Assembly: GCA_003427395.1 (NCBI GenBank)
Contig: BFEA01000478.1
Span: 1,141,546 to 1,190,847 of the forward strand
Origin: Chara braunii
Taxonomy: Eukaryota; Streptophyta; Charophyceae; Charales; Characeae
Reading direction: 5' to 3'
Length of the DNA stretch: 49,302 nt
This document shows positions 39,861 to 49,302 of the stretch, piece by piece. Each line of letters starts with the position of its first letter. Position 1 is the stretch's first letter. The notes beneath the pieces are model-generated. The model ran no database searches. It was not told the origin of the DNA and saw only the letters and a list, made by a program, of their open reading frames with translations. A program made the translations under genes and the position numbers.

Positions 39861-40104
39861 AGACTGTTGGTTTCCACCACCCACTGAGCCAGGGAGTCAC
39901 TCCGACAAGCATCCGTCATCACCTACAGGCAACACAAACATCCCGAACCGTGCGGCCCCCCTAAGAGTGCAGTAGGCTCTCCGAACTAGGAACCACCGAC
40001 TGTTTGGCACTAGTTAAGGGTGCTCAGTTTGGGTAAGCAAAAACACTTAGAAAAAGATCAGGGGGAGGACAGACAACAACAGGAAAACAGACAAACATAA
40101 AACT

Positions 40105-40107
<3 letters not shown>

Positions 40108-40161
<54 letters not shown>
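40108..40161. repeat. (GT)n microsatellite
   Basis: A perfect GT run. The flanks carry a duplicated phrase (CTTYCACCCAGATSAGTRGA, then TCCA) near 40,190 and 40,267. Confidence 0.95.
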
Positions 40162-40165
<4 letters not shown>

Positions 40166-40503
40166 AAACTGTCACAATAACAAGCACTCTTCCACCCAGA
40201 TCAGTAGATCCAAACAAACTGCTCGACCTTAGTTTCGTCTACATGTGAATGTCCATAACAAACCCTTTTCCACCCAGATGAGTGGATCCAGAATTGGAAG
40301 GAACTGTTTGACCTTGAAATCTTCTACAGCAAACATCATGAAGCACACAGAAAACGTGATATTGTCGTGCGGTCATACAAATCTGTCGTTGCTGTTATAT
40401 TATGTTATGTTTATGGAGCTCTTTGTTTGTTGTCCGCACTTTCATATATCTCCGTTCTGCTCCCTTAACTGTGCCTCCCAAGCTTCCCACATCCCGATGT
40501 ACC

Positions 40504-40676
40504 TTAAACCACCAGCACTTCCGAGGCACTTTTCTCCGACCTTGGAAAGAACCGCTGCGGCCTCCTTTTGACTGGCACCGCCAGCCATTTTGCTTCGGAG
40601 GCTGAGCCTCAAAAGTCATGCTGTGTATACGACCAGGGCCCTCAGCCGATGTATGGGCCAAGTTCTGGTGGTTTAA
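40504..40676. mobile_element. TTAA MITE family, copy C (165 bp)
   Basis: Element 40508-40672 starts ACCACCAGCACTTCC and ends CCAAGTTCTGGTGGT, flanked by TTAA at 40504-40507 and 40673-40676. The outer 8 bp are perfect inverted repeats; the match continues with substitutions (CACTT / AACTT). It is closest to copy A, whose termini read ACCACCAGTACTTGGGC. No coding capacity. Confidence 0.75.
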
Positions 40677-40808
40677 CAGCCCACTTGCACCTGATGGAAA
40701 AGAGGTAAGAGTAAATGTGGAGGGATGGTCCTGTTCAGTATTCACTTTCAGTAAACTTTTACTTTATATGTTCTGTTCCCTTGAAGGTGCTCATTGGTAT
40801 GGGACTAG

Positions 40809-40835
40809 GGGGGGGGGGGAAGAAAAGAAGAAGAA
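40809..40835. repeat. G run and AAG repeat
   Basis: A run of G followed by AAGAAGAAG. Purine-rich sequence also runs from about 40,930 to 40,990. Confidence 0.7.
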
Positions 40836-41039
40836 GAAGATGCTGATTGGTATGCAATGTGCATTGAACCTGGGCACCTGAGAAAAAAAGCGGAGTGTCA
40901 GTCACAGTTGGAGGGAGAAGTTCTGCCTGAGAGGAGGGAGGGAGGAGGGAGAAGAAGACGAGGTAGGTGGGGAGACAAAGGAGGGAGAGAGGATGGACAA
41001 ACTTCATAGGGTTGTCAGTATTCACTGCCTAGACTACTA

Positions 41040-42045
41040 TGGAATGGCAGTTTGCGGCACCATCAAGGATTAGAGGGTGGGTCATTGTCATGTGGAGTGG
41101 AGGAATAGTCAGGGCAGCTGTATGAAGCGGAGGTTGCACTCATAGTGGCTGCTAGTCCTGTGAATGCTGCACAGGTGGCTGCGGCTCATATCTGGTGCAC
41201 ATGCAATCCTGCAGCACCGTCACACATTCTGGATACCGGACTGGGTATGCATAGCAACAACATCATTCCGTACAGTTGCAAGCATGGTGGCAGAGCAGAT
41301 CTCTGAAATTCACCCACGGCTGTGGAGATCATACTGATGCCACTTTGTGACCTGGTTCGCACTCTTGAAGCCCTGGTATGTGCACTTGTCGGGGTGATGG
41401 TAGTGAGATGGGGCACATATGCGTTGACGAGGTATCTGTAACAGCTGATCTAACGACAAGTGTGAGGATGTTGATGGGGATGAGGAGGATGAAGACGATA
41501 ATGAAGGGGAGGAAGGGAGGGAGGAGGACAACGAGAAAGACGGGGAAGTAGGAGACAGAGAGGATGATGTTATGGAGGATGCTGCTGAAGGGGGTTTTGG
41601 GGGGCAGGAGGCGGCGCGGGGATGTGTAGTGGTGGAAACAGTGGGGACAGCAGGTACAAGAGTTGTTCTGCACGCAGCTTTGACTATTGAGAGTCCTTTC
41701 TTGTGGGTCACCTCTGCAGTTAGCTTGCAGTCACTCTTCAGTGTGTTGAGCACACATACAGCAGCAGCCAATGTAAGGGGAGGATGTGAACCATCATACC
41801 TTGCAGCCATTTTTACCTCAGGCATGTTGTCGGCTATGGTTGGCTGTTGTCGGCTGGGTTGCGACACCCACAATTGGCAGCATGGAGGGTTGATGGCAGT
41901 TGGTAGAGGGTGAGCAAGTGACACAGCACACCATACGACAAAACCCATTCTTGTAAGTCGGGTGACATGAGTAGACAGTTGCCGATCACGCACGTAAGCA
42001 GTCCAACCTCAAGTGAGGATACTCCAGGGATAGCCCCCAACGAGC
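41040..42045. other. Unassigned stretch with open minus-strand frame
   Basis: A 227-codon minus frame (41,993-41,310) contains a Ser/Pro-rich segment from a purine-rich tract (41,460-41,600). It follows the Penelope-like relic on the same strand and could be its decayed 3' part, but no GIY-YIG endonuclease motif is visible. Confidence 0.3.
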
Positions 42046-42049
42046 ATGC

Positions 42050-43456
<1,407 letters not shown>

Positions 43457-43703
43457 GATAATGTGCTAAGCGGGGCACATACCAGCATTTGCAGCAGATA
43501 AACAAGTTACGCGCATTTTTATCAACTAGAACTATGCAAATGGTTGTTACTGCCTAAGAAATGCTTAGGCAGCTTGTGAGGGAGTCTGGGTAGATTATAA
43601 GTGTTGGAGAGAAATTGTGTTGGCGTCTCGCAAAAACTGTTATCCGCCATCTACACAATTGAGGGAGATTATAAGTGATCATGAACTCGCTGTCTGATTC
43701 TTA

Positions 43704-43705
<2 letters not shown>
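43457..43705. other. Unassigned, possibly more mitochondrial DNA
   Basis: AT-rich DNA directly after the ccmC fragment, with no recognisable gene. It contains a small duplicated phrase (GAGATTATAAGTG / TAGATTATAAGTG near 43,592 and 43,666). Confidence 0.3.
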
Positions 43706-43740
<35 letters not shown>

Positions 43741-43860
43741 ACACGCTCCATCTATTGGTGGGGAGCAACACCTGCTGGAAACCGGGTCCAGCGTCCCACA
43801 AATACAACCATATCCTCACAAATAGGCACCAACTGGGAACCGGGCCCAGCGTCCCATCAC
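43706..43860 (-). repeat. Poly(A)-tailed short repeat, second copy
   Basis: Minus strand: GGGACGCTGGGCCCGGTTCC (43,856-43,837), then a second, similar GGGACGCTGGACCCGGTTTC followed by CAGCAGGTGTTGCTCCCCAC (43,797-43,758) and a 30-nt A tail (T at 43,706-43,735). The last part matches 3,426-3,500, where it is fused to U6. The stem GCTGG/CCAGC suggests a structured RNA source that I cannot name. Confidence 0.6.
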
Positions 43861-44250
43861 AGACACGTTCAGAAATCATCAGAAAATTCCATGAAAATAA
43901 GGCTAGAAAGGTACTTAGGATTTAGAGCTGCTTCTTTTTGAAAGTTAAGATACCGGGGCCATTACCCCGCTTTGACTCAGAGATATTAGAACAACTTCAG
44001 ACATGTCTACAACAATCTTCATGATTTAAAACAGACCCCCCAATCAATGCCCTTGTCCCCACTCCAGCAAGACTTACTGCAGCAGAGCCACCATCTCTGC
44101 TGCCCACTCACTAGTAGGACGCGTGACACCCCGCCATCTTTTTTCGTAAGGACTGCAAATGCCACAGTTCTGTCTTCGTCATCGAAAGGGAGGTTCCGGA
44201 AAGTCAACAAGTGCAATAGTTCTTTGTCATCGAAGGGGAGGTCCCGGATC
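43861..44250. other. Stretch before the 359-bp repeat
   Basis: CATCGAAAGGGAGGTTCCGG near 44,180 and CATCGAAGGGGAGGTCCCGG near 44,229 form a short local duplication. No gene is supported. Confidence 0.4.
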
Positions 44251-44251
44251 A

Positions 44252-44834
44252 CCCTCCCCAACTCCATCCTAGCAAAGGGTTCGAAGGACCATATCCTCGG
44301 CACGAACCAGACACAATCCTCATCTTGCAATCTCCTGCCCCCTCGGAGACTCCAGTCTCCGTTTTCAAGATAGCAAACCAGCACTGCCTGAAGCCAATCG
44401 CACCAGAATGATCCCTCATCAGCCGGTACCCATCTGGCAACTTAAGCTACCTGATGCCAATCGCATCTAATGAAAGATCCCCCAGCCGGTACCCCTCAGA
44501 CAACCTAATTCAACCCTCTCTCCGTCCTCACAAAGAATCATCTCGTGCCCTTTGCCCTCCACCTTGAACAGATCCCCCATAACCCAACAGAACCTACACT
44601 CACCTCCTTCACCTCCCCAACTCCGTCCTAGTAAAGAGTAAGACAGACCATGTCCTCAACAAGAATGAGACACAATCTCCTGCCCCCTCGGAAATTCCAG
44701 TTTCCGTCATCGAGGGGTTGAACCAGCACCGCCTGAGGCCAATCGCACCAGAGTAAACCCTCATCAGCCGGTACCCATCCGACACCCAAAGCTGCCTGAC
44801 GACAATCGCATCTAATGAAAGTTTCCCTAGCCGG
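44252..44834. repeat. 359-bp tandem repeat, second unit cut by the LTR
   Basis: Unit 1 from about 44,252 and unit 2 from about 44,611 align through CCCCAACTCC, TCCTGCCCCCTCGG, CCAATCGCACCAGA, CATCAGCCGGTACCCATC and CAATCGCATCTAATGAAAG. Unit 1 continues AGCCGGTACCCCTCAGAC, while unit 2 changes after AGCCGG at 44,834 to TGTCGGGCGG. The breakpoint is the proposed LTR insertion site. Confidence 0.8.
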
Positions 44835-46304
44835 TGTCGGGCGGCTGCCTACCAGCCAAAGACTTTCCCTTTTGAAATCTATGAACTTTCAAACTTTTTT
44901 TTTTTTGCCTTTGCATGTTTTGGCGTATGCATGCGAGTGATTGAGAGGTCTGTGAATNATTNNGAGNCACTGGGTCTTCGTACTAACCCTTCGACAAGGT
45001 GGAAGGGCGGGACGAACTACGCTCACAAGCGGGCTGTGCGGATTCAAAAAGATGGGGATCCGCGACTCTAGAGCCAAAGATACGGACAACATCGATCGAT
45101 TTTGGACCAGGTCGGGAAAAANTCGGAACGAAGGGGATCTTAGGGGAGGCTGAAGGCGAGACACTACGGGCAGCCACGCAATGNCAAACGACGACCGTGG
45201 CGGGTCCCTCACAAATGAGCCCTCGGAGGTCCGCTATGGGCGGGTGCGAGTCGGCCAGGAGGAAACCAACCGTTCGAGGAAAGCGAGGGCCTGGCAGATG
45301 AGATCNGAAGGTCACAGGTACGTGAGGCCCTCTTCATGGTAAGAGGACTGGGCCGTATCANGTTGGTAGCTTCAACCACCAGAAAGAAGGGGGGGGTANG
45401 GGCTTTACAAATATCTCTTTGAGCCCCACTCTAGCTCCCGGAGTGAATAAAAGGCGGGAGGACAGACCAAGAAAAACAGCTAACGAGAGGGGGAGCGCTA
45501 CTTATGACGAAAAAGACAGGTGTGCGGGCAGTGCAGGAAGGTGGGGCCTCGTCTGATCTACGAAGAAAAAGGGGGCGGTACACGTGATAGGAAGTCGGAT
45601 GCAAAAGGAGGAAACGAGGAGTCGAAGCAGCCAAGGAGTGACTNGGGTAGACANTTGGAGCAAGGGGGCAGCGCATGTTCTTTCTTGATAACTATCGGTA
45701 CGGAGGAAATGTGAGTCGGAAGGAAGTCGCCCCAAGAAAGGATGTACTGGGGTCAAAAGCAAGGCCAGGTGCGGACGGTCGGTCGTTGGCAGACGAAGGG
45801 CTTGACGACTGACGTTGGGGGGGGGGATGGAGGAAAAAACTCGCGATCGAAAGGAGGAGGGGTGGGGGATATCGGAACTAACTAGGAGGGTGCTCGAAGC
45901 GGGAAGCTCAAACGTTTCGACCAAGAAAAGCGACGCGGAAAACGGTTGGAATCGGAGTAGCCTGCTCAGTTCTTGATAACCAGGACGCCGAGCGTGATCT
46001 CGCATGAGCTACGAATGAACCAGCGTCAGAAATAAGACCGAATTCATTCCCTAAGGTAACCAGTGATTGAGAATGCGGGCGGGAGACGGGCACGAAGCTG
46101 GTGAAAGAAAGCGGAAGGACTCGCGGCAAAGGGAGAGGAAAAGAGATGCTCGATCGAGCGGGAACGGGGAAAATTTTGGGAAANTTTTGATACCGATTGG
46201 CGGGAAGGTGCTAATGTGGGGAAGGAGCGANAGGGAAAGAAGGAGAAGGAAGAGGATTGGGGAGGACAGAAGGGAGGAGGATCAAGGGAAGAGAGGGAAG
46301 GAGG

Positions 46305-46315
46305 TATAAATAAGG
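46305..46315 (+). promoter_or_regulatory. TATA box of the giant LTR
   Basis: TATAAATAAGG, the only strong TATA element seen in this GC- and purine-rich LTR. It is in the orientation of the primer-binding site. Transcription would be expected to start around 46,335, which would mark the U3/R boundary. Confidence 0.55.
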
Positions 46316-46419
46316 AGAAGGATTCAGAGAAAGGGGGGGGCGCACAAAGAGCACGATCAGGCGCACGAGAGATCCAGAGTACGCGCTGGCGAACAACGGG
46401 GGACCGGACAGCGCTTCGC

Positions 46420-46625
46420 GTCCAAGAGAGAGTGTGTGTGAGAGAGAGAGAGAGAGAAGAAAGAGCGATTACGAGCACGAGAGATCGGAAGTGCGCACCG
46501 GCGGACAACGTGTTCAGACCGGATAGCGCTTCTCGTCCAAGAGGGAGAGAGAGGGAGAGAGCGAGAGAAGAGAGAGAGAGAGAGACGAGAGAGAGAGAGA
46601 AAAGGGGGGGGTTCCGTGCTCGAGA
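46420..46625. repeat. (GA)n tracts with duplicated unit in the LTR
   Basis: AGAGAGAGAGAG runs occur twice, each next to related phrases (GCGCACGAGAGATCCAGAGT, then ACGCGCTGGCGAACAACGGG; and GAGCACGAGAGATCGGAAGT, then GCGCACCGGCGGACAACGTG), a duplication of about 120 bp from 46,360 and 46,475. Confidence 0.8.
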
Positions 46626-47329
46626 GGGGGAGGAGGAGAGCTTCGAGCTCGCGTGCGCTTGCGTGAGAGGAAGGAGAGGTGAAGGAGGACCCCGAGCGCC
46701 CATTCTCGAAGGAGAAGCTAGAGGGAGGAGAAGAAGCGGGGCGTCGCAAAGGGGCTCGCGGCCACTGTTCGGTCGTGGTCTTCGCCACACCCAACGGCGG
46801 CTCGAAATACGAGAGCGTCCGCCCCGCTCTTCCAGTTCTGCTTCGTAACACCGGCCACGAGCTGCTGGGCGGCAGCTCGAGCTAAGGCTGCATGTTCCCG
46901 GCTCCACGTTGTGATCGTCGGCTACGAGCTTCCGGCCATGTTCGACGGAACTTCGAGTCGAGACTGCGCGCTTCCCGGTTCAGCTCCGCAACTGTGATCT
47001 GGTATTCCACGGCCACGGGCCGAGAGCTCCGGGTCGTGTAAGTTGTTATTGAACCACTTAGCTCGAGACAGACATCTGGGGAAAAGGGGAAGGAGAGGGC
47101 GAATCGGCTCGTCCTCGGCTACTGTATGCGCACCCTGCTGTTTTGGTCCGCACGCCAACGTCGACTCGCCTTGCGCCCGACTTCTAGCTGCCTGCTTTGG
47201 GCCCAGCTACTGGCTTGTACCACTTCATCGTATACAGCGCGCGCCCCTTGGTTCGTGCCATCATTCTGCTTGGTCCTCGGGGGTTCGACTAGTAGCGATA
47301 CCTGCCTCGCCTCTCTTAGCAGCGGGGCA

Positions 47330-47440
47330 CAGCGGGACGGAGAAAAAGAGAGAAGAGAGGGAGGGAGGAAAAGGAGAGAAAGAGAGGGAAGGGAGGAGAG
47401 AGAGAAAAAGGGAGAGAGAGAGGAGGAAGGAGTGTAGAGG
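47330..47440. repeat. Purine-rich tract
   Basis: GGAGAAAAAGAG-type purine run of about 100 bp within the LTR. The frames reading Glu/Arg/Lys repeats here are artefacts. Confidence 0.8.
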
Positions 47441-47759
47441 ACGGGTGTCCTAGAGACGAGGCGCGAAGTCCGCGTTTTCGAAGGAGGATACGAAAGAAGG
47501 GAAGGGTGTTGGAGTCGAGCTGTCCCGCGGGTTTGAGCAGTCTGTTTTCGATCGAGGCTGCAGCCGGCAATAGCGCGCTTGCGCTTCCCGATTGATCACG
47601 ACCTGCAGTGGGCGACGGGCGGCTGGCTTCTCTAGCATTCCGTCCAATTCTCGTGGAAACATCGGTCTTGGCTCGAGGGGCTCCTCTTCGACTGTCCTTA
47701 CGAATCACGACGGGGCAATAGCGAACCCGGATCGCTCGACTATCTTCGGTGACGAGCTA

Positions 47760-47870
47760 CGGAAGGGTGTAGCGAGCTTGGTGCTCCGCTTTTGCGCGAT
47801 TTCATTCGGTTACGAGCTGCTGAAGGGATATAGCGAGCTTGGTGCTCCGCTTTTGTTCGCCTCTCTGTGA
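47760..47870. repeat. 61-bp tandem duplication in the LTR
   Basis: TAGCGAGCTTGGTGCTCCGC, then TTTTG, occurs at 47,769 and 47,830 with ACGAGCT upstream of each. Confidence 0.85.
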
Positions 47871-47989
47871 TTACGGGTTTGGGCAATCCTCTGAAGGTCG
47901 TCACTGCCAGCTCTCGATTCATCGTCGCGAGCTTTCGCGAGCTTCGTCGGTCCTTGGGGGTTCGCCCTTGGCCGTTTTCTAGTTCAGGA

Positions 47990-48700
47990 TCACGTGCTTA
48001 GTCTGTCGAAAGGCGGTTATCGTTTCATGATTATGTTGAATAGTTCATGGTGGAATGCTTAGTCTGTCGAAAGGCGTTTTTCGTTTCATGATTACGTGCT
48101 CGGAAGACGGTCGAATGGCTGTTTTTAGTTCATGGTGGAATGCTTAGTCTGTTCTCCAAAGTCCGTCGAAAGGCTGTTTTCGTTTCATGGTTTCGTACTT
48201 GGTCTGTTCTCAGAAGCCCGTTGAAAGGCTGTTCTCGTTTCATGGTTTCGTGCTTGGTCTGTTCTCAGAAGCCCGTCGAAAGGCTGTTCTCGTATCATGG
48301 TTACGTGTGTGGTCTGATCTCGGAGGCAAGTCGCATGGCTGTTTTAGTTCATGGTGGAATGCTTAACGGAGGTTTTCGTTTCATGGTTACGTGCTTGGAA
48401 GCCTGTCGAATGGCAGTCTTTAGTTCATGGTGGAATGCTTAGTCTGCTCTCAGAAGTCCGTCGAATGGCTGTATTCGTTTCATGGTTCCATGCTTGGCCT
48501 GTTCTCAGAAACCCGCCGAATGGCTGTTTTTAGTCCGTGGTGGAATACTTAGGCTGCTCTCTGAGGTCGATCGATGGCTGTTTCAAATTCACAGGTGCAT
48601 GCTTAGCCCGTTCTCGGAAACTCGTCTATGGCTGGAACTGCCTCGTGCTCGCTTTTAATCAGTAGCTGGGCTGTTCTCAGAACCCGTTAATGGCTGCCCC
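47990..48700. repeat. 55-bp minisatellite in the LTR
   Basis: About twelve units of the type TTTCATGGTTTCGTGCTTGG, then TCTGTTCTCAGAAGCCCGTC, then GAAAGGCTGTT. The clearest consecutive unit starts are 48,191, 48,246 and 48,301. A variant half-unit TTCATGGTGGAATGCTTAGT alternates in places. Divergence increases to the right. Confidence 0.9.
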
Positions 48701-49112
48701 TAGCTCGTGAACCCGTCGAGGGCTTAGCCGGGGCTCTGTAATCGTAAACTTTCGCCTTGAGTACCGAGTCCGTCCTCCGAGCCCATCGAAGGAGTCTCAG
48801 AGTTCGCGGGCTCTCGGGTCGTCCGTACTTCCCGGGGCCCCCAGCCTCGCGCGCCAGACCCGGGGTCCTCTGATGCGGGTACGCTGTGGACGGGTCAGAT
48901 CCGGGGTTTGTCCCAGCTCCCTCGCGGGCCCACGCCTCGCCCCTATTTCCGGTCGGTCAAGATCGTAAGGAGCAATACTTCCTGCCCAGGGTCCCGAAAC
49001 TGGGGGTGTCTGGTCCGAAAAGGGGAAAATAGAGAGGGGGCTCCCCAGAGCTCCGGGCGTCTGCCCAAAAATTTGTCGGGGAGAAAAGTTGGAAGGGAGA
49101 AGCCCGACAAAG

Positions 49113-49130
49113 TGGCGCCGTTGCCGGGGA
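49113..49130 (+). promoter_or_regulatory. tRNA primer-binding site of the retrotransposon
   Basis: TGGCGCCGTTGCCGGGGA begins with the complement of a CCA-ended tRNA and matches the primer-binding site typical of plant Athila/Tat-type elements, usually attributed to tRNA-Asp. It lies 3 bp after the LTR end, as expected, and fixes the orientation of the element as plus. Confidence 0.8.
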
Positions 49131-49302
49131 TGAGCATTTTCCCGCGGCCGCGGCTGGCTCAGCAACTACGAGGTAAGGGAGTACCAGCGTGACAGGCAGC
49201 GGTGAAAGTGAGTTTGCGGCGTTCTTCAGAATTTCGGCGTCAAGTCCTTCGGCACGTTGTCAGGCGGCCACAAGTAGTGCGCCGCCTGAAAACGGCAGTT
49301 TA
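49131..49302 (+). mobile_element. Start of the retrotransposon internal region
   Basis: Leader sequence after the primer-binding site. No gag start is visible before the window ends. Confidence 0.55.

Larger units (their letters stand above)
44835..49109 (+). repeat. Giant LTR (about 4.3 kb) of an LTR retrotransposon
   Basis: It starts TGTCGGGC at 44,835 and ends GCCCGACA at 49,109, perfect 8-bp terminal inverted repeats with the required TG...CA ends. The left edge coincides with the break in a tandem repeat, and the right edge lies 3 bp before a primer-binding site. The LTR contains scattered single N positions (44,958 to 46,231), a TATA box at 46,305, GA-rich tracts and two minisatellites. 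It encodes nothing recognisable. Only this one LTR is in the window; the internal region starts at 49,110. LTRs this long are known from Ogre/Tat-type Ty3/gypsy elements, which is the likely group but not proven. Confidence 0.75.

Noticed and set aside
41310-41993. A 227-codon minus frame as a separate gene
   Set aside because: It contains a Ser-rich stretch from a purine tract and has no domain. It lies after the Penelope-like relic and is more likely part of its decay.
46044-46907. A 287-codon minus-strand frame and a 210-codon plus frame in the LTR
   Set aside because: Both are translations of GA-rich and GC-rich repeats (Ser/Leu and Glu/Arg runs) and contain N positions. No domain is visible.

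Overview
This is eukaryotic nuclear DNA, very poor in genes and rich in decayed transposable elements, simple repeats and long homopolymers. The best guess for the host is a streptophyte, possibly a charophycean alga such as Chara. The reasons are U6 snRNA-derived repeats with the plant-type 3' end, plant-type LTR retrotransposons (one with a chromodomain, one with a primer-binding site of the TGGCGCC type used by Athila/Tat elements), and a nuclear insertion of mitochondrial ccmC. No search was run, so the species call is inference.

Layout. 0-14 kb: no convincing gene. It holds U6-derived retrosequences, tRNA-like SINE heads, at least two composite elements in which a tRNA-like head is joined to a truncated U6, a fold-back element with about 140-bp arms, a 289-bp MITE with a 6-bp target duplication inside a U6-derived sequence, and two members of a MITE family flanked by TTAA or near-TTAA. 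14-15.6 kb: an inverted tRNA-like SINE pair and an unidentified stretch with a poly(C)/N gap. 15.65-18.64 kb: 3' half of a Ty3/gypsy chromovirus (end of RNase H, integrase with an intact D,D-35-E set, chromodomain, polypurine tract, 3' LTR), broken by two compensating frameshifts and a TGA. 20.6-23.2 kb: a 5'-truncated LINE on the minus strand with an internal tandem duplication. 23.2-28.3 kb: minisatellites and GA- and GT-rich DNA. 29.3-34.7 kb: the only convincing host gene, a large exon (1,790 codons open) encoding seven widely spaced copies of a C-x2-C-x12-C-x4-H zinc finger. 35-41 kb: satellite-like repeats, a second copy of the LINE 3' end with a (GAA)n tail, and a third TTAA MITE. 42.0-43.2 kb: a degraded Penelope-like reverse transcriptase (minus strand). 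43.2-43.46 kb: the ccmC fragment. 44.25-44.83 kb: a 359-bp tandem repeat interrupted exactly where a giant LTR starts. 44,835-49,109: that LTR (about 4.3 kb, 8-bp terminal inverted repeats, internal TATA box and minisatellites), followed by a primer-binding site at 49,113.

There is no operon-like cooperation between genes. The main new items are the seven-finger C2CH protein, the tRNA-U6 composite SINEs, the TTAA MITE family and the giant LTR. Long reading frames elsewhere are almost all translations of microsatellites or homopolymers.
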